A stretch of 64,000 nt of DNA from Aureobasidium sp. EXF-3400 (taxonomy: Eukaryota; Ascomycota; Dothideomycetes; Dothideales; Saccotheciaceae). This document shows, piece after piece, positions 34,546 through 46,196 of the stretch (positions are counted from its first letter, which is position 1; each line of letters starts with the position of its first letter). The position numbers and the translations under genes were made by a program. A model generated the notes under the pieces. The model had not been told where the DNA came from. It did no database searches and saw only the letters and a program-made list of their open reading frames with translations. The DNA lies in the NCBI GenBank assembly GCA_024195585.1, contig SWBL01000094.1, positions 1-64,000 on the forward strand. The letters are read 5' to 3'.

Positions 34546-36184
34546 ATGCCTGTTCCTAGACAGCGCAGTAAGCCTGACCTTGAGTTCACTCTTCGCCAGG
34601 TCTTCGGAAAGCCTTCGTTTAGGTAAGTCTTCTTCCTCTGTCTGTCTCTGCCGGCGAGGCTAACCAAATCACATACAGGCCCATCCAACGTGAAGTCATT
34701 GAAGCCGCTCTTGAAGGAAACGATGTTTTTCTTCAGGCCGCCACTTCATTTGGTAAAAGTTTATGCTTTCAGCTGCCAGCGTGTATCGACTATGGAAGTA
34801 AGCAAAAACTGCAAATCACTCGAAAAGCTCTATATATTAACATGGCTTAGTTACCGTCGTCGTATCGCCTCTTCTTGCTCTCATGGTCAGTATGCTCGCC
34901 ATGATATTTGTACTCTGTTCGCCACTAACCATGTCACAGAACAATCAGGTTGCTGCACTACGTGCGGCAAACATTCAAGTCGCTACTATCAATAGCACTG
35001 TCTCCAAGCCCATGAAGGATGCCATCATGGCCGATCTCAAGACCGGTCATCCTCAAACCAGACTCCTTTACGTCACCCCTGAGTTCTGCGCCATGGACCA
35101 CTTCCGTCGCGTTTTAAGAGTGGTTCACGCACAGAAAGAGCTTGCCCGGATTGCAATCGACGAGGCTCATTGTATCTCTGAATGGGGTCATGACTTTCGC
35201 CCAAGTTTCAAAGAGCTCAATTTTTTCAAACAAGAATTCCCAGATGTACCGGTCATCTGCTGTACGGCCACTGCCACACAGCGCGTGCGAGACGACATCG
35301 TTGCAACTCTACAACTTGACAAGCGTAACTTGAAACATTTCACCATGACAACCAGTCGTCCGAACCTACACTATGAAGTCCGGTACAAATCAGACGACGA
35401 AGACCACTATGACCATTTTCTTGCATGGATCAAAGCCGCTCACGCCCGACGCAAAAGTCCAGAACGTGCAGCAGAACTGGCAGCTCGGAAGGAACGACCA
35501 ACAAATGTGCCGGGGATCATCTACACTCTCTATCGCCGAGACTGCGAGATCTTGGCCGAGCGTCTGACCAACGATGGCATTGGCGCAAAACCTTATCACG
35601 CTGGTTTGACCAACGAACAGAAAGATGACCATCTCTCTGGTTGGGTAGCAAATCGTGAAGGCTACGATGTCATTGTTGCAACCACCGCTTTCGGAATGGG
35701 TATCGACAAAGACAACGTTCGTTTCGTGGTACATTGGCAAATCGCAAAATCGTTCGAAGGCTACTATCAAGAAGCTGGGCGTGCCGGCAGAGATGGAAAG
35801 GCTTCGGTCTGCATCGTCTACTATTCCCGTGAGGACCGCGATCGGGGTGCAAACATGCTGGCCAGAGCCCAAGACCAAAAGATGCGGCAAGAGATGAGCA
35901 AAGGTCGCAACAATCGCGAGTACGACAACATGAACACGCATCCCGATAGCAATGGCCGTGCCAACTCATTGCTGTACCTGACCAAGTACTGCGAGGCAAC
36001 AGGAGTGTGCAGACACAAGATGATAGCCGAGTATTTCGGAGACAGAACAGAAGTGCCGTGCAACTATGCTTGCGATCACTGTAAAGATCAGAAGGGACTG
36101 GAGATGAGAAAGAATAATGGTTTGGCGAGCGAGGAATGGTGCCTAACACAAAGACAGAACTATTCCTACGACGAGTACGATTAG
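34546..36184 (+). CDS. Short RecQ-family DNA helicase
   Basis: A 491-aa ATP-dependent 3'-5' DNA helicase core. Exons are 34546-34622, 34679-34797, 34851-34885 and 34940-36184. Motif 0 and Walker A are FRPIQREVIEAALEGNDV and AATSFGKSLCFQLPA (Lys52), a variant of the usual TGxGKS. Motif II is IDEAHCISEWGHDFRP (DEAH at about 151-154), motif III CCTATATQRVRDD, motif IV region HAGLTNEQK, motif V VIVATTAFGMGID and motif VI YYQEAGRAGRDG. A zinc-binding segment follows (YCEATGVCRHKMIAEYFG, CNYACDHCK). No winged-helix RQC or HRDC domain follows, so this is the compact type, distinct from Sgs1/BLM-like RecQ. The 54-nt intron 34886-34939 is frame-preserving and stop-free. Confidence 0.92.
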
Positions 36185-36687
36185 GAGCGTACTCGTGATG
36201 GAAGGTAGACTGAGACTAATATGAAAAGTTGCTTTCCAAAAGACAGAAAATGGAAAGAGCGATGCAACACTCTCTATGAAGTAAGAGGTTTTTTTTTTCG
36301 AGAACAACTCATGCAATCAAATTCTCACTCTACAAGCATACAGACCTGTTCTAGCTAAGAAGATATTCTCTATCCCAATCTTGACCTACTGTCTGTGCAG
36401 CAGTGCCTCAAGGACAAACTGGGCACGTTCTATCTGAAGACCGCACTCTGATGCTGACAACGAAGAAAATCCAGAAGAATGAGATTTTGATTTATGCTAA
36501 AGATAACTGTATAGCTTGGTGCCCTGATAGGAGCTGTTCGAGGGTCCACCATTATGTGTGCTGCGTACTGAGAACGTCAAAAGAGTGGCTAAACCAAGCG
36601 ATGTTGGTTCGAAATAGAAAAGAAGTCAAAACGATAAGAGAAAAGGGACGAAGAGTCTCTGCGTCCCACGGGTGTGATGAAACAGAC
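36185..36687. other. Convergent 3' region RecQ / cutinase
   Basis: 503 bp between two 3' ends. A T-run at 36290-36298 may belong to a 3' processing region. No gene is supported. Confidence 0.5.
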
Positions 36688-39132
36688 TTAATAAGTCTTG
36701 CTACTGGCAGTACCACCAACAATCTGGCTCAAACGAGAAGCAGCCTCAGCAAGGTTAGAGCCATACGAAAGATGAGACCCAGCACCCTGAGTCTTGCCGC
36801 TGAAATCGCACACAAAGTCAGTAGAACCACAGTATCTCACAACCTTGCTATCATCAACACCCTTGAAGCTCTGGCCGTTCATGGGGTCACCGAAAGCGGC
36901 AACGGCAGCGATCTTGGAGCCATCGATGGTGTTGAGGGCGTTGTGGACGACCATGGCGCCTTGAGAGTATCCGCCGAGGATGATCTTGGTGTCGGGGCAT
37001 TGCTGGAGGGCTTGGTTGACGAGAGCGGCCATTTTGGGGCCACCGGTGCCTCCCATGGCGGCGTTTCCGGCTGCATCGGCGGGGTAGTCGACTCCCTGGA
37101 CGGCGCATGAGCCGGTATCCTTGACAAGAGCTGAGGCGAGACCGGGACCGACAATGGAGCCGAGTGTGCCCATCTCAGTGGTACTGTAAGGAGAGTGTCA
37201 GTGATCTGTGTCATGATCGTTAGAGATCTGTTTCACGTACCCGCGAGCGAAGATGAAGGTAGTCTTCTTGCATCCAGTGTTACCAGTAACATCGTTGCTT
37301 GCAACAGCGCCAGCAGCACCAGTCAAAGAACCAAGAGAACCAAGAGAACCGAGGGAGCCGAAACCACTTGTAGCAGAACCTAGACCGCAATCAGCGATGT
37401 GTATTGACGATTCTACTTAGTACTGGCTACCTGAAGATGCGCCACCTGAAGCCGAACCGCTGCCAGATGCGTCTGCTGCACCCGATGCGTTACCAGATGC
37501 TCCAGCTGAACCACTGCCAGATGCTCCAGCTGCACCGCTACCTGATGCGTCTGCTGCACCGCTGCCTGATCCACCAAGGCCACCTGTAAGAGCTCCAAGG
37601 CCTCCGAGACCCGAACCGCCGCTACCGGTCAAGCCGCCGAGACCTCCAGTGAGACCACTCAGGCCGCTTCCACCAGAGAGACCACCAAGTCCGCTTCCAC
37701 CGGTGAGACCACCGAGGCCACTCCCACCGGAAAGAGCGCCGAGACCGCTTCCACCGGTCAGAGCTCCGAGACCGCCGGAGCCTCCACTGCCACCAAGGCT
37801 GCCGAGGCCGCCAGTGAGACCGGAAAGTCCACCAAGGCCACTGCCACCGGTCAGGGCACCAAGGCCACCGGATGCTGCGCCAGAGGGTGCTGCTCCGTAT
37901 GCACCGTAAGTACGCTTCTTGATGTATGACTTGTAAGTGCTGCCCGATGCACCAGTGGCCAATGGGGGAGCAGATGCTCCAGTGGAAGAGGCCGAGGCAG
38001 CGTCGACTGCAGACTCGCTAGGAGCAGGGGCTGAGCTGTCGGAACCGTACATGGGTGCGGAAGCAGCATCAGTAGAAGCGGGAGCAGAAGGGGCAGCTGA
38101 TCCAGATGCAGCATCAGTCTCAGTGCCTGAAGGCGAGCTTGCATCGGGCGAAGCACTGTCAGCACCGTATGCGGGAGCAGACGAGGCATCGGGAGTAGGA
38201 GATCCAGGTGCGGCGTCAGTCTCGGTGTCCGAGGGAGGAGAGCTTGCATCAGGGGATGAGGCATCGGGAGACGAGGCATCAGGGGACGCGCTGTCGTAAG
38301 CACCACCTGAGGGGCCGCTTCCTGAGGCATCAACGGCAGTGTCGCCACCAGCCTTTCCGCCAGCGCCAACTGAGCCGCTTCCGCCTAGGCCACCAGAGCC
38401 ACCAAGTCCAAGTCCGGCGCCTAGGCCACCGTGAGCGTCTCCGCTACCTCCAACGCCGCCATGACCGCTTCCTCCAAGGCCGAGGCCACCGAGAAGACCA
38501 CCAGCGGCTCCAAGTCCGGCGCCCAGGCCTCCAGATGCGAGACCACCAAGGCCGGCCGATCCCTTGGGAGATCCGTAGGCATCGACACCGGCGCTCAGGC
38601 CTCCCTTGCCGTCACCTCCAATGTTGGCATCAGCACCGCCCTTGCCGTTACCTCCAATGCCAGCGCTGAGGCCTCCCTTGCCATCACCTCCGGCATGACC
38701 GCCGAGGCCGAGGCCGCCGAGAAGGTTTCCAACACCTCCAAGTCCTGCACCGAGACCGGCGTGTCCGTTACCTCCAGCTCCGGCGTGTGCTCCAAGACCG
38801 GCGTCACCTGAGCCACCAAGGCCGGCGTGTGCTCCAAGTCCTGCTCCGCCTGCACCACCAAGTCCGGCATGTGCTCCAAGACCAGCGTCGCCTGAGCCTC
38901 CGACGTGTGCTCCAAGTCCTGCATCACCTGAGCCTCCCAAGTGGGCTCCAGCGCCTACACCGCCCGCGCCCGATGCTCCAACGTTTGCTCCTGCTCCAGC
39001 TCCTCCGGCAGCAGAAACATCAGTAGCACCACCTGCAGCTCCTGTACCGGACAGAGAGCCGTAGGTAGGAAGGGGTGTGGCGATAGAGCAGATGGCAAAG
39101 GCCAGAGCTGCAGTGGTAAGTGAGTATCTCAT
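36688..39132 (-). CDS. Secreted cutinase with giant low-complexity N-terminal extension
   Basis: A 778-aa predicted secreted serine esterase. Exons are 37431-39132, 37241-37379 and 36688-37183; both introns (51 and 57 nt) are GT-AG and phase-consistent. A signal peptide opens it ([20 protein letters not shown]). About residues 25-300 are Gly/Ala-rich with repeats of the [10 protein letters not shown] and [12 protein letters not shown] kinds. About 300-400 are Ser/Pro/Ala/Asp-rich ([11 protein letters not shown]). Lys-Lys-Arg at 405-407 is a possible Kex2 site. A second Gly/Ser/Leu block ([11 protein letters not shown] repeats) runs to about 600. The cutinase domain is about 604-778: [30 protein letters not shown] (Ser687), CGSTDFVC (Asp736) and GSHLSYG (His751), a complete catalytic triad. 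Typical cutinases are 200-230 aa, so about 590 residues are extra. The spliced frame is unambiguous. Confidence 0.88.
37440..39060 (-). repeat. Gly/Ala/Ser-rich coding minisatellite within the cutinase gene
   Basis: Degenerate tandem coding repeats in exon 1. Three zones are visible: [14 protein letters not shown] units (about 38700-38960), [15 protein letters not shown] units (about 38570-38710), and [21 protein letters not shown] units (about 37580-37870). A Ser-Pro-Asp-Ala tract lies between (about 38130-38290). These produce long antisense Pro/Arg frames on the plus strand, which are not genes. Confidence 0.8.
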
Positions 39133-41479
39133 ATTGTCGAAGAGTTGTGTTTTTGGTCGAAACGATTGAAAGATGTAATAAGAGTCAAGAAAGAGGCAAT
39201 AACGAATGATACTGTCGAGACCGGCTTGAACAGTTGAACCTGGGATGGAAAGAAGAAGAAACTGTGATGCTGGATGAGTTGTTTCCTGTTGGACAACGAC
39301 CAGATACTTATACCATGTCGTAGTTGAGCATGCCTCAGCAACTGACTCTTCCTCGAGGTCTGTGACTGTCAAGGTTGAACTACCATGGCTTGGTTGAGAC
39401 TTCAAACAGTAAATCGTCTTAGCAACAACGCCATGCTGAATGGTGTTACGGCTGTGGGGCTGTAAGTGGCTGAAACTTGAAGATGGCCTTGACTTGAGCT
39501 GGGGTTAGTTTCTCCAAGAAGAGCGATAACGCCATCCGCACGGCTTCTAAACAGAATTCGACTGTGTTAGTGGGAGATCAATTAATCTCAATCAACTCAA
39601 GAAACTCGAACTGGACATGCAGGCGGCCGTAAGGGAAGGTCTATTTCGAGGACTTCCCTTTCCGGCAGAATAGGATGATTGATCATCTTCGCAGCAGGAT
39701 CGCGAGTTTCAGTAAATGACTTGCTCAAGCAGGGCAGGAGCCTGCTCCCGTGATGATTCTTGATCTGGCAATCACAACCCCGTAAGGACAACTGGGCCGA
39801 GATGCCTGAGTCATTGTCGCAATAGTCTTCTAGACCCTCTCAAGCAAGCAGCATAAGCAGGTAGGGTCAAAGTGAGCGACGGGATGTTGTTGTTACAGCA
39901 TGGGGATGAAGTTGGAGTAAGCTTCGGCTTGGCGCGTTTCATTAACAACTTCAGACAGCCGCGGCGCCTTCCGACCTATTTCCAGCCAGGTCACAAGTCG
40001 CCTATTGCTTGCCGGTCGATCGGATTCTCACAATTGATGGAGATCATCCTTCTAGATTGGGATGGCATCATGAACTTGCGAGAAGGCACACCTACGGGCA
40101 CCTACGGAAGACCCCAGACCATTGCACGCTATCGTTCCATGTAGCGGAAAGACCACGACCGAGGTCTGTGGAGATCTTCAGTGGCTGTCAAATCAAAGCA
40201 AAAAAATCTTGACTACGGGTTCGGTGCATGCTGTTTCGAGATGGGCCTGAGTGTTTGGAAGTCTGTCGGTACCTGCTCCAACCTCGAAAGAGGCGAACTT
40301 CGGTTTGTTGATCATACATCGACTGGCAAGATGGTTGGTAAGGTGCCTCGGGACCTCGTCTCGCAACTCGTATCCTCGTACATGAGGGATATCAATCACG
40401 ATCAGCGACTGCAACTATTCTGCTTTTTGTAGACCCTGCATCGAATTCCATATGACATCTCATGGACGAGGTCTTGTACTGATCGATGCCCTAATTTTCC
40501 AAGGCAGAGAAGCCAGATTGTGTACGAAAAGGAGACCTGCATCGATCGACCAGATGCCCTCATTGCAGGTCAACTACCATATTCACCTGCTTGTTGCCTT
40601 GATGAAAGCAGCAGTGTATCGGTAGTACTCGAGACCTGATAGGCTGCACGTGCGATGCGTCAAATATGTCAAACATATCAACAGGGATAGAGATAGACAC
40701 CACCGTGCCGAGACCTTTCGAGGCAAGAAGCATTGAGATTCAGAGCATGCTAGATGCCCACAACGGTCATCCTTCAAAACAAGCCGAGGCGCGGTGTTCT
40801 GGGCTGTGGTTAGTATGCCGAACGTGCTGCTAAGCGAAGGCTGAGGTTCATGGTGAGATTGTTGCCCTGGCCCAGAATGATAGGTAGTGCCTCAAGAAGG
40901 GACTGTAATATGTGCATCATCAATTGTTGAGGGCCTCGGTTATCGACATGTGGTGCTCGAGAGGTGATTGACAGTGGTTCTGCACCCTCCAGATACTGCA
41001 GAGAAATAGTTCGTTGGTTTGGGTTGTGACGGTCGCGACAGCAAGCGAAGCCAAGCTGGAGCGAGTCAAGGAGTCGAGTCAAACAAAGGGGGCTGCATGT
41101 GGGAAGCCATTTGACAGAAAAGTCTGGCCCGCAGCGGAAGAAGTTGCGGTAACAGAGAGCGAAGTGGATTTGTATGGATGAGTGGAGCTCTCATCTTTGG
41201 GCACGTTAGATGGCATCATATTATTTGGCCGCTACAACGCTACCATACAAAGCCAGAACCAGCAAACTAAGGACCTAGCCCAGTTTGTAGAGAAAGGGAA
41301 TAGGAGTAAGGGAATGAAAGTGAATTGTAGAGTAGAGTGTGTAGAATCCAAAGCTGCAAGTTGTTTGAAATGACGACGCGTGTGAGAGAGCCGCGCTTGG
41401 ACCCCCGGGCAGCTCAAGGCCAGCGAGCCATCAACACGAGGCTATAGCAGACAGTCAACGACATTGAACATAACCAAAA
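39133..41479. other. Gene-poor gap of 2.3 kb
   Basis: The longest unannotated stretch in the window. It contains the cutinase promoter (right of 39132) and the CHS5 promoter (left of 41480). Small frames at 39872-40144 and 40181-40432 have no recognisable family. I see no repeat, tRNA or transposon remnant. Confidence 0.5.
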
Positions 41480-42912
41480 ATGCTCGTGTCACTGACTGTG
41501 GGCAAGGTCGATGCCGGTGTGGCAGTTCTGCTCACCGAGGACAAGCGATTGGTACGTTCACATGGCTCTGATCGGAAAGGAGACATGTCGACCTAAACTA
41601 ATGCGCACCACAGATTGAGTTCCCGTCCATCCTGCTGCCCGCCGACATCACCTCGGGCTCCATCGTAGACATCAACGTAGCTCGTAATGAACCAGCCGAG
41701 GAAAAGGCCGTCCAGAAGTTCGACGCTCTCCAGGAAGACATCTACTCGACCTTCGGCATCCACTCTCCGTCCGCTCCCATCCTTCGCTGTCGCAATGCCA
41801 CCCAGACCTCTGTCGTTCTCGAATGGGACCCCGTCCAGCTGGCAACTGCAGAGCTGCGCAGTCTGAGTCTGTACCGCAATGGCAGCAAGGCTGGCAACAT
41901 TCCCCGCGACAAGCTGAGCACAAAAATCTCGGGCCTGGCTGTCGATAGCGAATACACTTTCCACCTTGTCCTGCGCACTTCGGCTGGCACATACACAAGC
42001 GACCGTCTGACTGTCTGTACCCACAAGATGACCGATCTGACCGGCATCACCATCACTCCTGGCATCATGCCCCAGCAACTGCGCGACGACCTGCAGGCCA
42101 CTGTTGACCGCATTGGCGCAAAGATGATTGACACGCTGCGCATCGACACGACCCACTTTGTCTGTACCGAGGGTCGCGGCCAGGCCTGGGAGAAGGCTGG
42201 AGACATGAATGTCCCCGTCGTTGTGCCCGACTGGCTCAAGGGCTGCGAACGTGAAGGACGCATAGTCGGTGTCCGCGCTTACTACCTCGACGCCGATCCT
42301 AAGCTACGGAACATTGGTCCTACCAGCCAACCCTTGCCTTCTCCTCAGGTCAACCCAGACCCACGACGACCTTCGACCCAATCACAACATCCCACTCAAT
42401 CGCAACCCTCGCAACAACACCTCCAATTACAGTCACAACAACTCAGGGTTCATCCTCCACTCGCGAGTCCCCGTATCGAGCACACACCACCCACACCTGA
42501 ACAAACTCACAATCCCGAGATCCCCAGTCCTCAACCTGAGCATGTTCCTGCACCTCTACCAAAGGACGACTCTGCCGATACTGCACCTCCCACACCACCC
42601 AAGGAAGAATCCGTGCCCGAAGCCGAACAGTCATCTGCGCGACCTATCGCTACTCAACAAAAGCCTATTTCCGATCTTCCCTTCCGCAACCTTCCAAGCA
42701 GCGTAGAAGAAAAGCCTTCTGAACCATCACCCGAGGAGTCGGCCAGCTCTGTGCCCGCCGAAGAACCTGTCACCGCTGTAGAAGCCAGCGCAGAGAAGGA
42801 GGAGACGTCGACTGAATCCGATCCGGTGAACAACCTCAAAGCTATCGGTATACCTCATGCTGAGGAGTCGTCTACCAAGGCACCGAGCGAATTCGATGAT
42901 GTTGCTCTGTGA
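41480..42912 (+). CDS. CHS5: Chs5, exomer scaffold for chitin synthase export
   Basis: Chs5 is the core of exomer, which carries chitin synthase Chs3 and other cargo from the trans-Golgi network to the plasma membrane. The 456-aa product comes from exons 41480-41551 and 41614-42912. Residues 1-70 form the N-terminal dimer/ChAP-binding part: SLTVGKVDAGVAVLLTEDKR, IEFPSILLPADITSGSIVDI. A fibronectin type III domain is at about 78-162 (VLEWDPVQLATAELRSLSLY, VDSEYTFHLVLRTSAGTY). A BRCT domain is at about 164-253 (TDLTGITITPGIMPQQLRDD, IDTTHFVCTEGRGQAWEKA, VPVVVPDWLKGCEREGRIVG). The C-terminal 200 residues are Pro/Ser/Glu/Gln-rich and disordered. Domain order and spacing are as in yeast Chs5. Confidence 0.95.
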
Positions 42913-43385
42913 GGTGGTCGTCATGCTTCGTGTTAGCGGTTTTCTCATTTCTCTCTTTAGTCATACCCCTCTGTGTATTATCGCGCTTTTTATTTTCCTG
43001 TAGCCTGCTGAGATTTTCTGAACTATAGTCCTGTCCTTGCTCGAGATGATTCGGGTTTTGGTCGATGTCATTCATGGTGAGCATCTCAATCATTATCAAA
43101 TTATTTGCCAAAAGAAAAAATCATGGTGCTCAGGTGACCCTGGTTTGTCTCGATTGATGTCCTGCCACCGTCCGCGCTGCGCAAACAGGGACGTCCTTGC
43201 CTTTAGAGAACATAAGGCACTATTTTGTCAAGTCATGTGCGTAGTGTTTCCAGGAAAGAGCAATGTTTCGTGACTTTCGCACCTTCCCCATTTCTTCGGA
43301 TGTGATGCGCATTGAATCAACGACACTACACTTCTGCTGGACTATCACACTCACATATTTCCTTCGATCTCTATCATCTTTCCAC
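42913..43385. other. Intergenic, CHS5 3' flank
   Basis: 473 bp between two plus-strand genes. The frame of the next gene is open back to 43263 with an earlier ATG, so its leader may start here. Nothing else seen. Confidence 0.45.
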
Positions 43386-46196
43386 ATGGACTCTAGTTCG
43401 ACCATCATGGGATCTGACTACGATGAAACCATGAGCCAGACAAGCGACGCCTTATCCAACGCCGACGATGGAAACATTTCCATAATCGATTACGCTAGGT
43501 ATTATGGCCTAACGAAGGACTACACTTCTTTCTACCCTCTATCACCTCACATTCTTCACTCGATTCCAGTTTGGGAACATCTCGATCCAAATATCGATCA
43601 GCTCCCACAGTTCAAGCTCCCAGATGGAGTCGACCTCGATGAGAAATGGACGATTGACCACCAGAGCGCTGTGCTCCTCAAACAGATTGCTTCGCTGGAG
43701 GTCGTGCCTTCGCCCGAGATCACACGACAACGAGATTGTTCTGCCGAGTACAAGATCGAGCCACTATTGTTGCCGACAGATCCTGAGCTCGATCATCGAA
43801 GATTTGTACGGGCACGAAACTCAAGACAAGCCAAAGGTTCGCAAAAGGTATCATCCGAAGCTTTGTGGCAAGATGATGAAAGAGCACCATTACACTGGCC
43901 AGAATCAGACTTGCCTGTCACATTGATCGAAGAGATCAAGAAGGAGAGACTTCAGCTGGACAGGAATGACATAATCTTCTTGCAGCAATGTATTTCGACC
44001 CCTGAGAAGCCGGATTTGCAAGACCTCGATGTACTGCCTCACAAGAAGGCAGGTTCATATGTGCGTGTGTTTGTTTCAGAGACGTATGACTGACAAGATT
44101 AGGCAAGGCAAGAGTACGAGGAGGCAAGGCATACATCGCCACTCTTACCATGTTCTTCACCATTTCAATTCGGCGTCCCGGACTCGCCTGTCAGCCGCAT
44201 ACCATTGGCGACCAGTCCTATCGATCCCGTCCCCGCTGAGATTGCCAGGATCGAAGGTAGTATGGACCTGTACGAGGACTTCGCTCTGGACGGGCTGTCA
44301 GACATTTCGGTATTAGACATCGAAGCCGCCAGCGAAACCCACTTCAGCCCACCATTGAAGCGTAAACGGCCTGAGGATTACAAAATCGAACTCCCTCTAT
44401 CTCCAGCGTTACAATCCTCGTCCCCGACGAAGAAGTTCAAGATGGTCACTTTTTCAGATGAGCTATGTACTACCATACCTGAGTACGCCAAACCATTTTC
44501 GTCGGATGACTCGAACGGTACAGATGGGATAAGCGATTTCTTCGAGCGGGTCATTAAACCTGGTGCGCAGTCCGCACTACTTGCTATCAACGGCGAGCAA
44601 TTGACACAGGCAAACTCGGTGTTGAGAGTAGATGTACCTGTCGTGAATCAGACAAGTCCTCTGCCACCGTGGGAAGTCTTTGCTCACAAACAACTGAGCT
44701 GTCAAACAGAACTTGAGGCTCAGCAGCAGCTGATATCCATGCTGAAGCGGGAGTTCATCAAACCGTGTGAAAAATGGCCCAATGTTGGAAAAGTCGATAG
44801 CTCTATGTCACGTTGGCGGCCCTTTGACATGCGGCAGAGTGACTTGCTCGGAGAAGACATTGATTGCGATTACCTGGACGAGTTTGGACCCGAGGAGCCG
44901 CAAGACACAACTTCTGGGTGGAAGCTGGATGGTCTGAGAGTCTTGGACCCGTGCGAAGACGACGATGAGGAGATTGAGCCTGCAAATATGCCGAAAATGC
45001 TGGACAACCTCAGCTTGACGTATGATGGGCCCGAGGTCATCGCGTCTAGCATAGCAGGTAATAGCAAACTTGCTGCGACTTTACAGACTCGCCCGTTCCT
45101 CTCCTTCATGCCAAAGACAAACGCGAGTCAACTAAGCGGTTTACCATCTCATGAGGGGCTGGCAGCCACACAATCCTTGGTAAGCACGTTCTCGGCGAGC
45201 AATTCTTTAGACCGCTTCATGCAAGTCCAAACTGGTAAGGAAATCAGCACAGAGAAACAAAAGCGACAAACTCAGACTGTACCCAAGAATGAGGATAAAC
45301 CTACCGATAAACTTGTTGCTCACCCTGGAAAAGAGAACGATATGGAGAAAGCAACAGGCCCGGCAGCAATGCATCTCCCATCCTTACCGTCACCCATGCC
45401 ACCCCGCACTTTCGTTCTATCATCGACCATGTTCGTAAGACGAAGCCTAATCAAGGAGATCTCGCATCTGAGCTCCATGGCCGAGTACATCGAGCGCGAT
45501 TTTACGTCTGCTCGCGTGTTACGTGGCATGTCGTCTCCGGCCTCGGGAGTCGAAGAAGCGGATATCATCTTAGCGCCTGGTCATGGACTCATGTTGATCA
45601 CATTGCAGAGACTCATGCAGAAAAGTTTGCCAGGGCAGGTTGTTCGCAATGTCATCCGCGAACGCATTATCCAGCTTGCACGTCGATATGAGCGTCTTAT
45701 ACTTATGGTGCATGAAGATGGGAGCAGCAGCCGGCAACGTCCTCTTGACAACCGTGATTCTAGCGAACTTGCGTCTCTCATCAACTTCTGCGCAGCACTA
45801 AGTCATGATATTCAGGTCATGTACATCCCCGGAGATGAGTCTGCACTGGCGACTTGGATCGTTGCAAGTATGGTCCGCTTTGGTCTTGATGATCCGGAAT
45901 TGCAACTGGCGCAAGACGAAAGCTCATGGGAGCTATTTCTCAGGAAAGCAGGTATGGATGTCTTTGCCGCTCAGTTCATTCTGATCAAGCTGAAAGCACC
46001 CGATCCTGTGCCAGCTTCTTCAACCACCCAATATTACGGTCTGCCTGCATTTGTTATGATGAACGAGGCTGAGAGGATCAGGAAGTTTAGCACTTATTTC
46101 AGTGGAGAGAAGATCTTGAGGAAGGTGAGCATGGCCATTGATGGCAGCTGGACACGAGATGTTGTTGCTGGCGATTTGAATGGAAGAAAGCTATGA
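43386..46196 (+). CDS. XPF-like pseudonuclease, probable Zip2/SHOC1-type meiotic protein
   Basis: A 922-aa protein from exons 43386-44060 and 44103-46196; the 42-nt intron is short but restores frame. An in-frame ATG at 43263 would add 41 residues. The first 600 residues are acidic and poorly conserved. About residues 655-922 resemble the XPF/ERCC4 nuclease-HhH module. FVLSSTMFVRRSLIKEISHL and MAEYIERDF precede VEEADIILAPGHGLMLITLQ, in the place of the nuclease ERKxxxD strand but without it. IRERIIQLARRYERLILMVH and HDIQVMYIPGDESALATWIV follow the fold order. ESSWELFLRKAGMDVFAAQF resembles the first helix-hairpin-helix, with a second helical pair after it. Catalytically dead XPF-like modules are known in Zip2/SHOC1, which stabilise meiotic crossovers with Spo16. 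The assignment is inference from pattern, not a database match. Confidence 0.62.

Noticed and set aside
36403..37110. 235-codon plus-strand frame overlapping the cutinase 3' part
   Set aside because: It is mostly antisense to the catalytic domain of the cutinase.
37649..38927. Plus-strand and other-frame Pro/Arg/Leu-rich frames across the cutinase repeats
   Set aside because: They are reading-frame artefacts of the Gly/Ala/Ser coding repeats.
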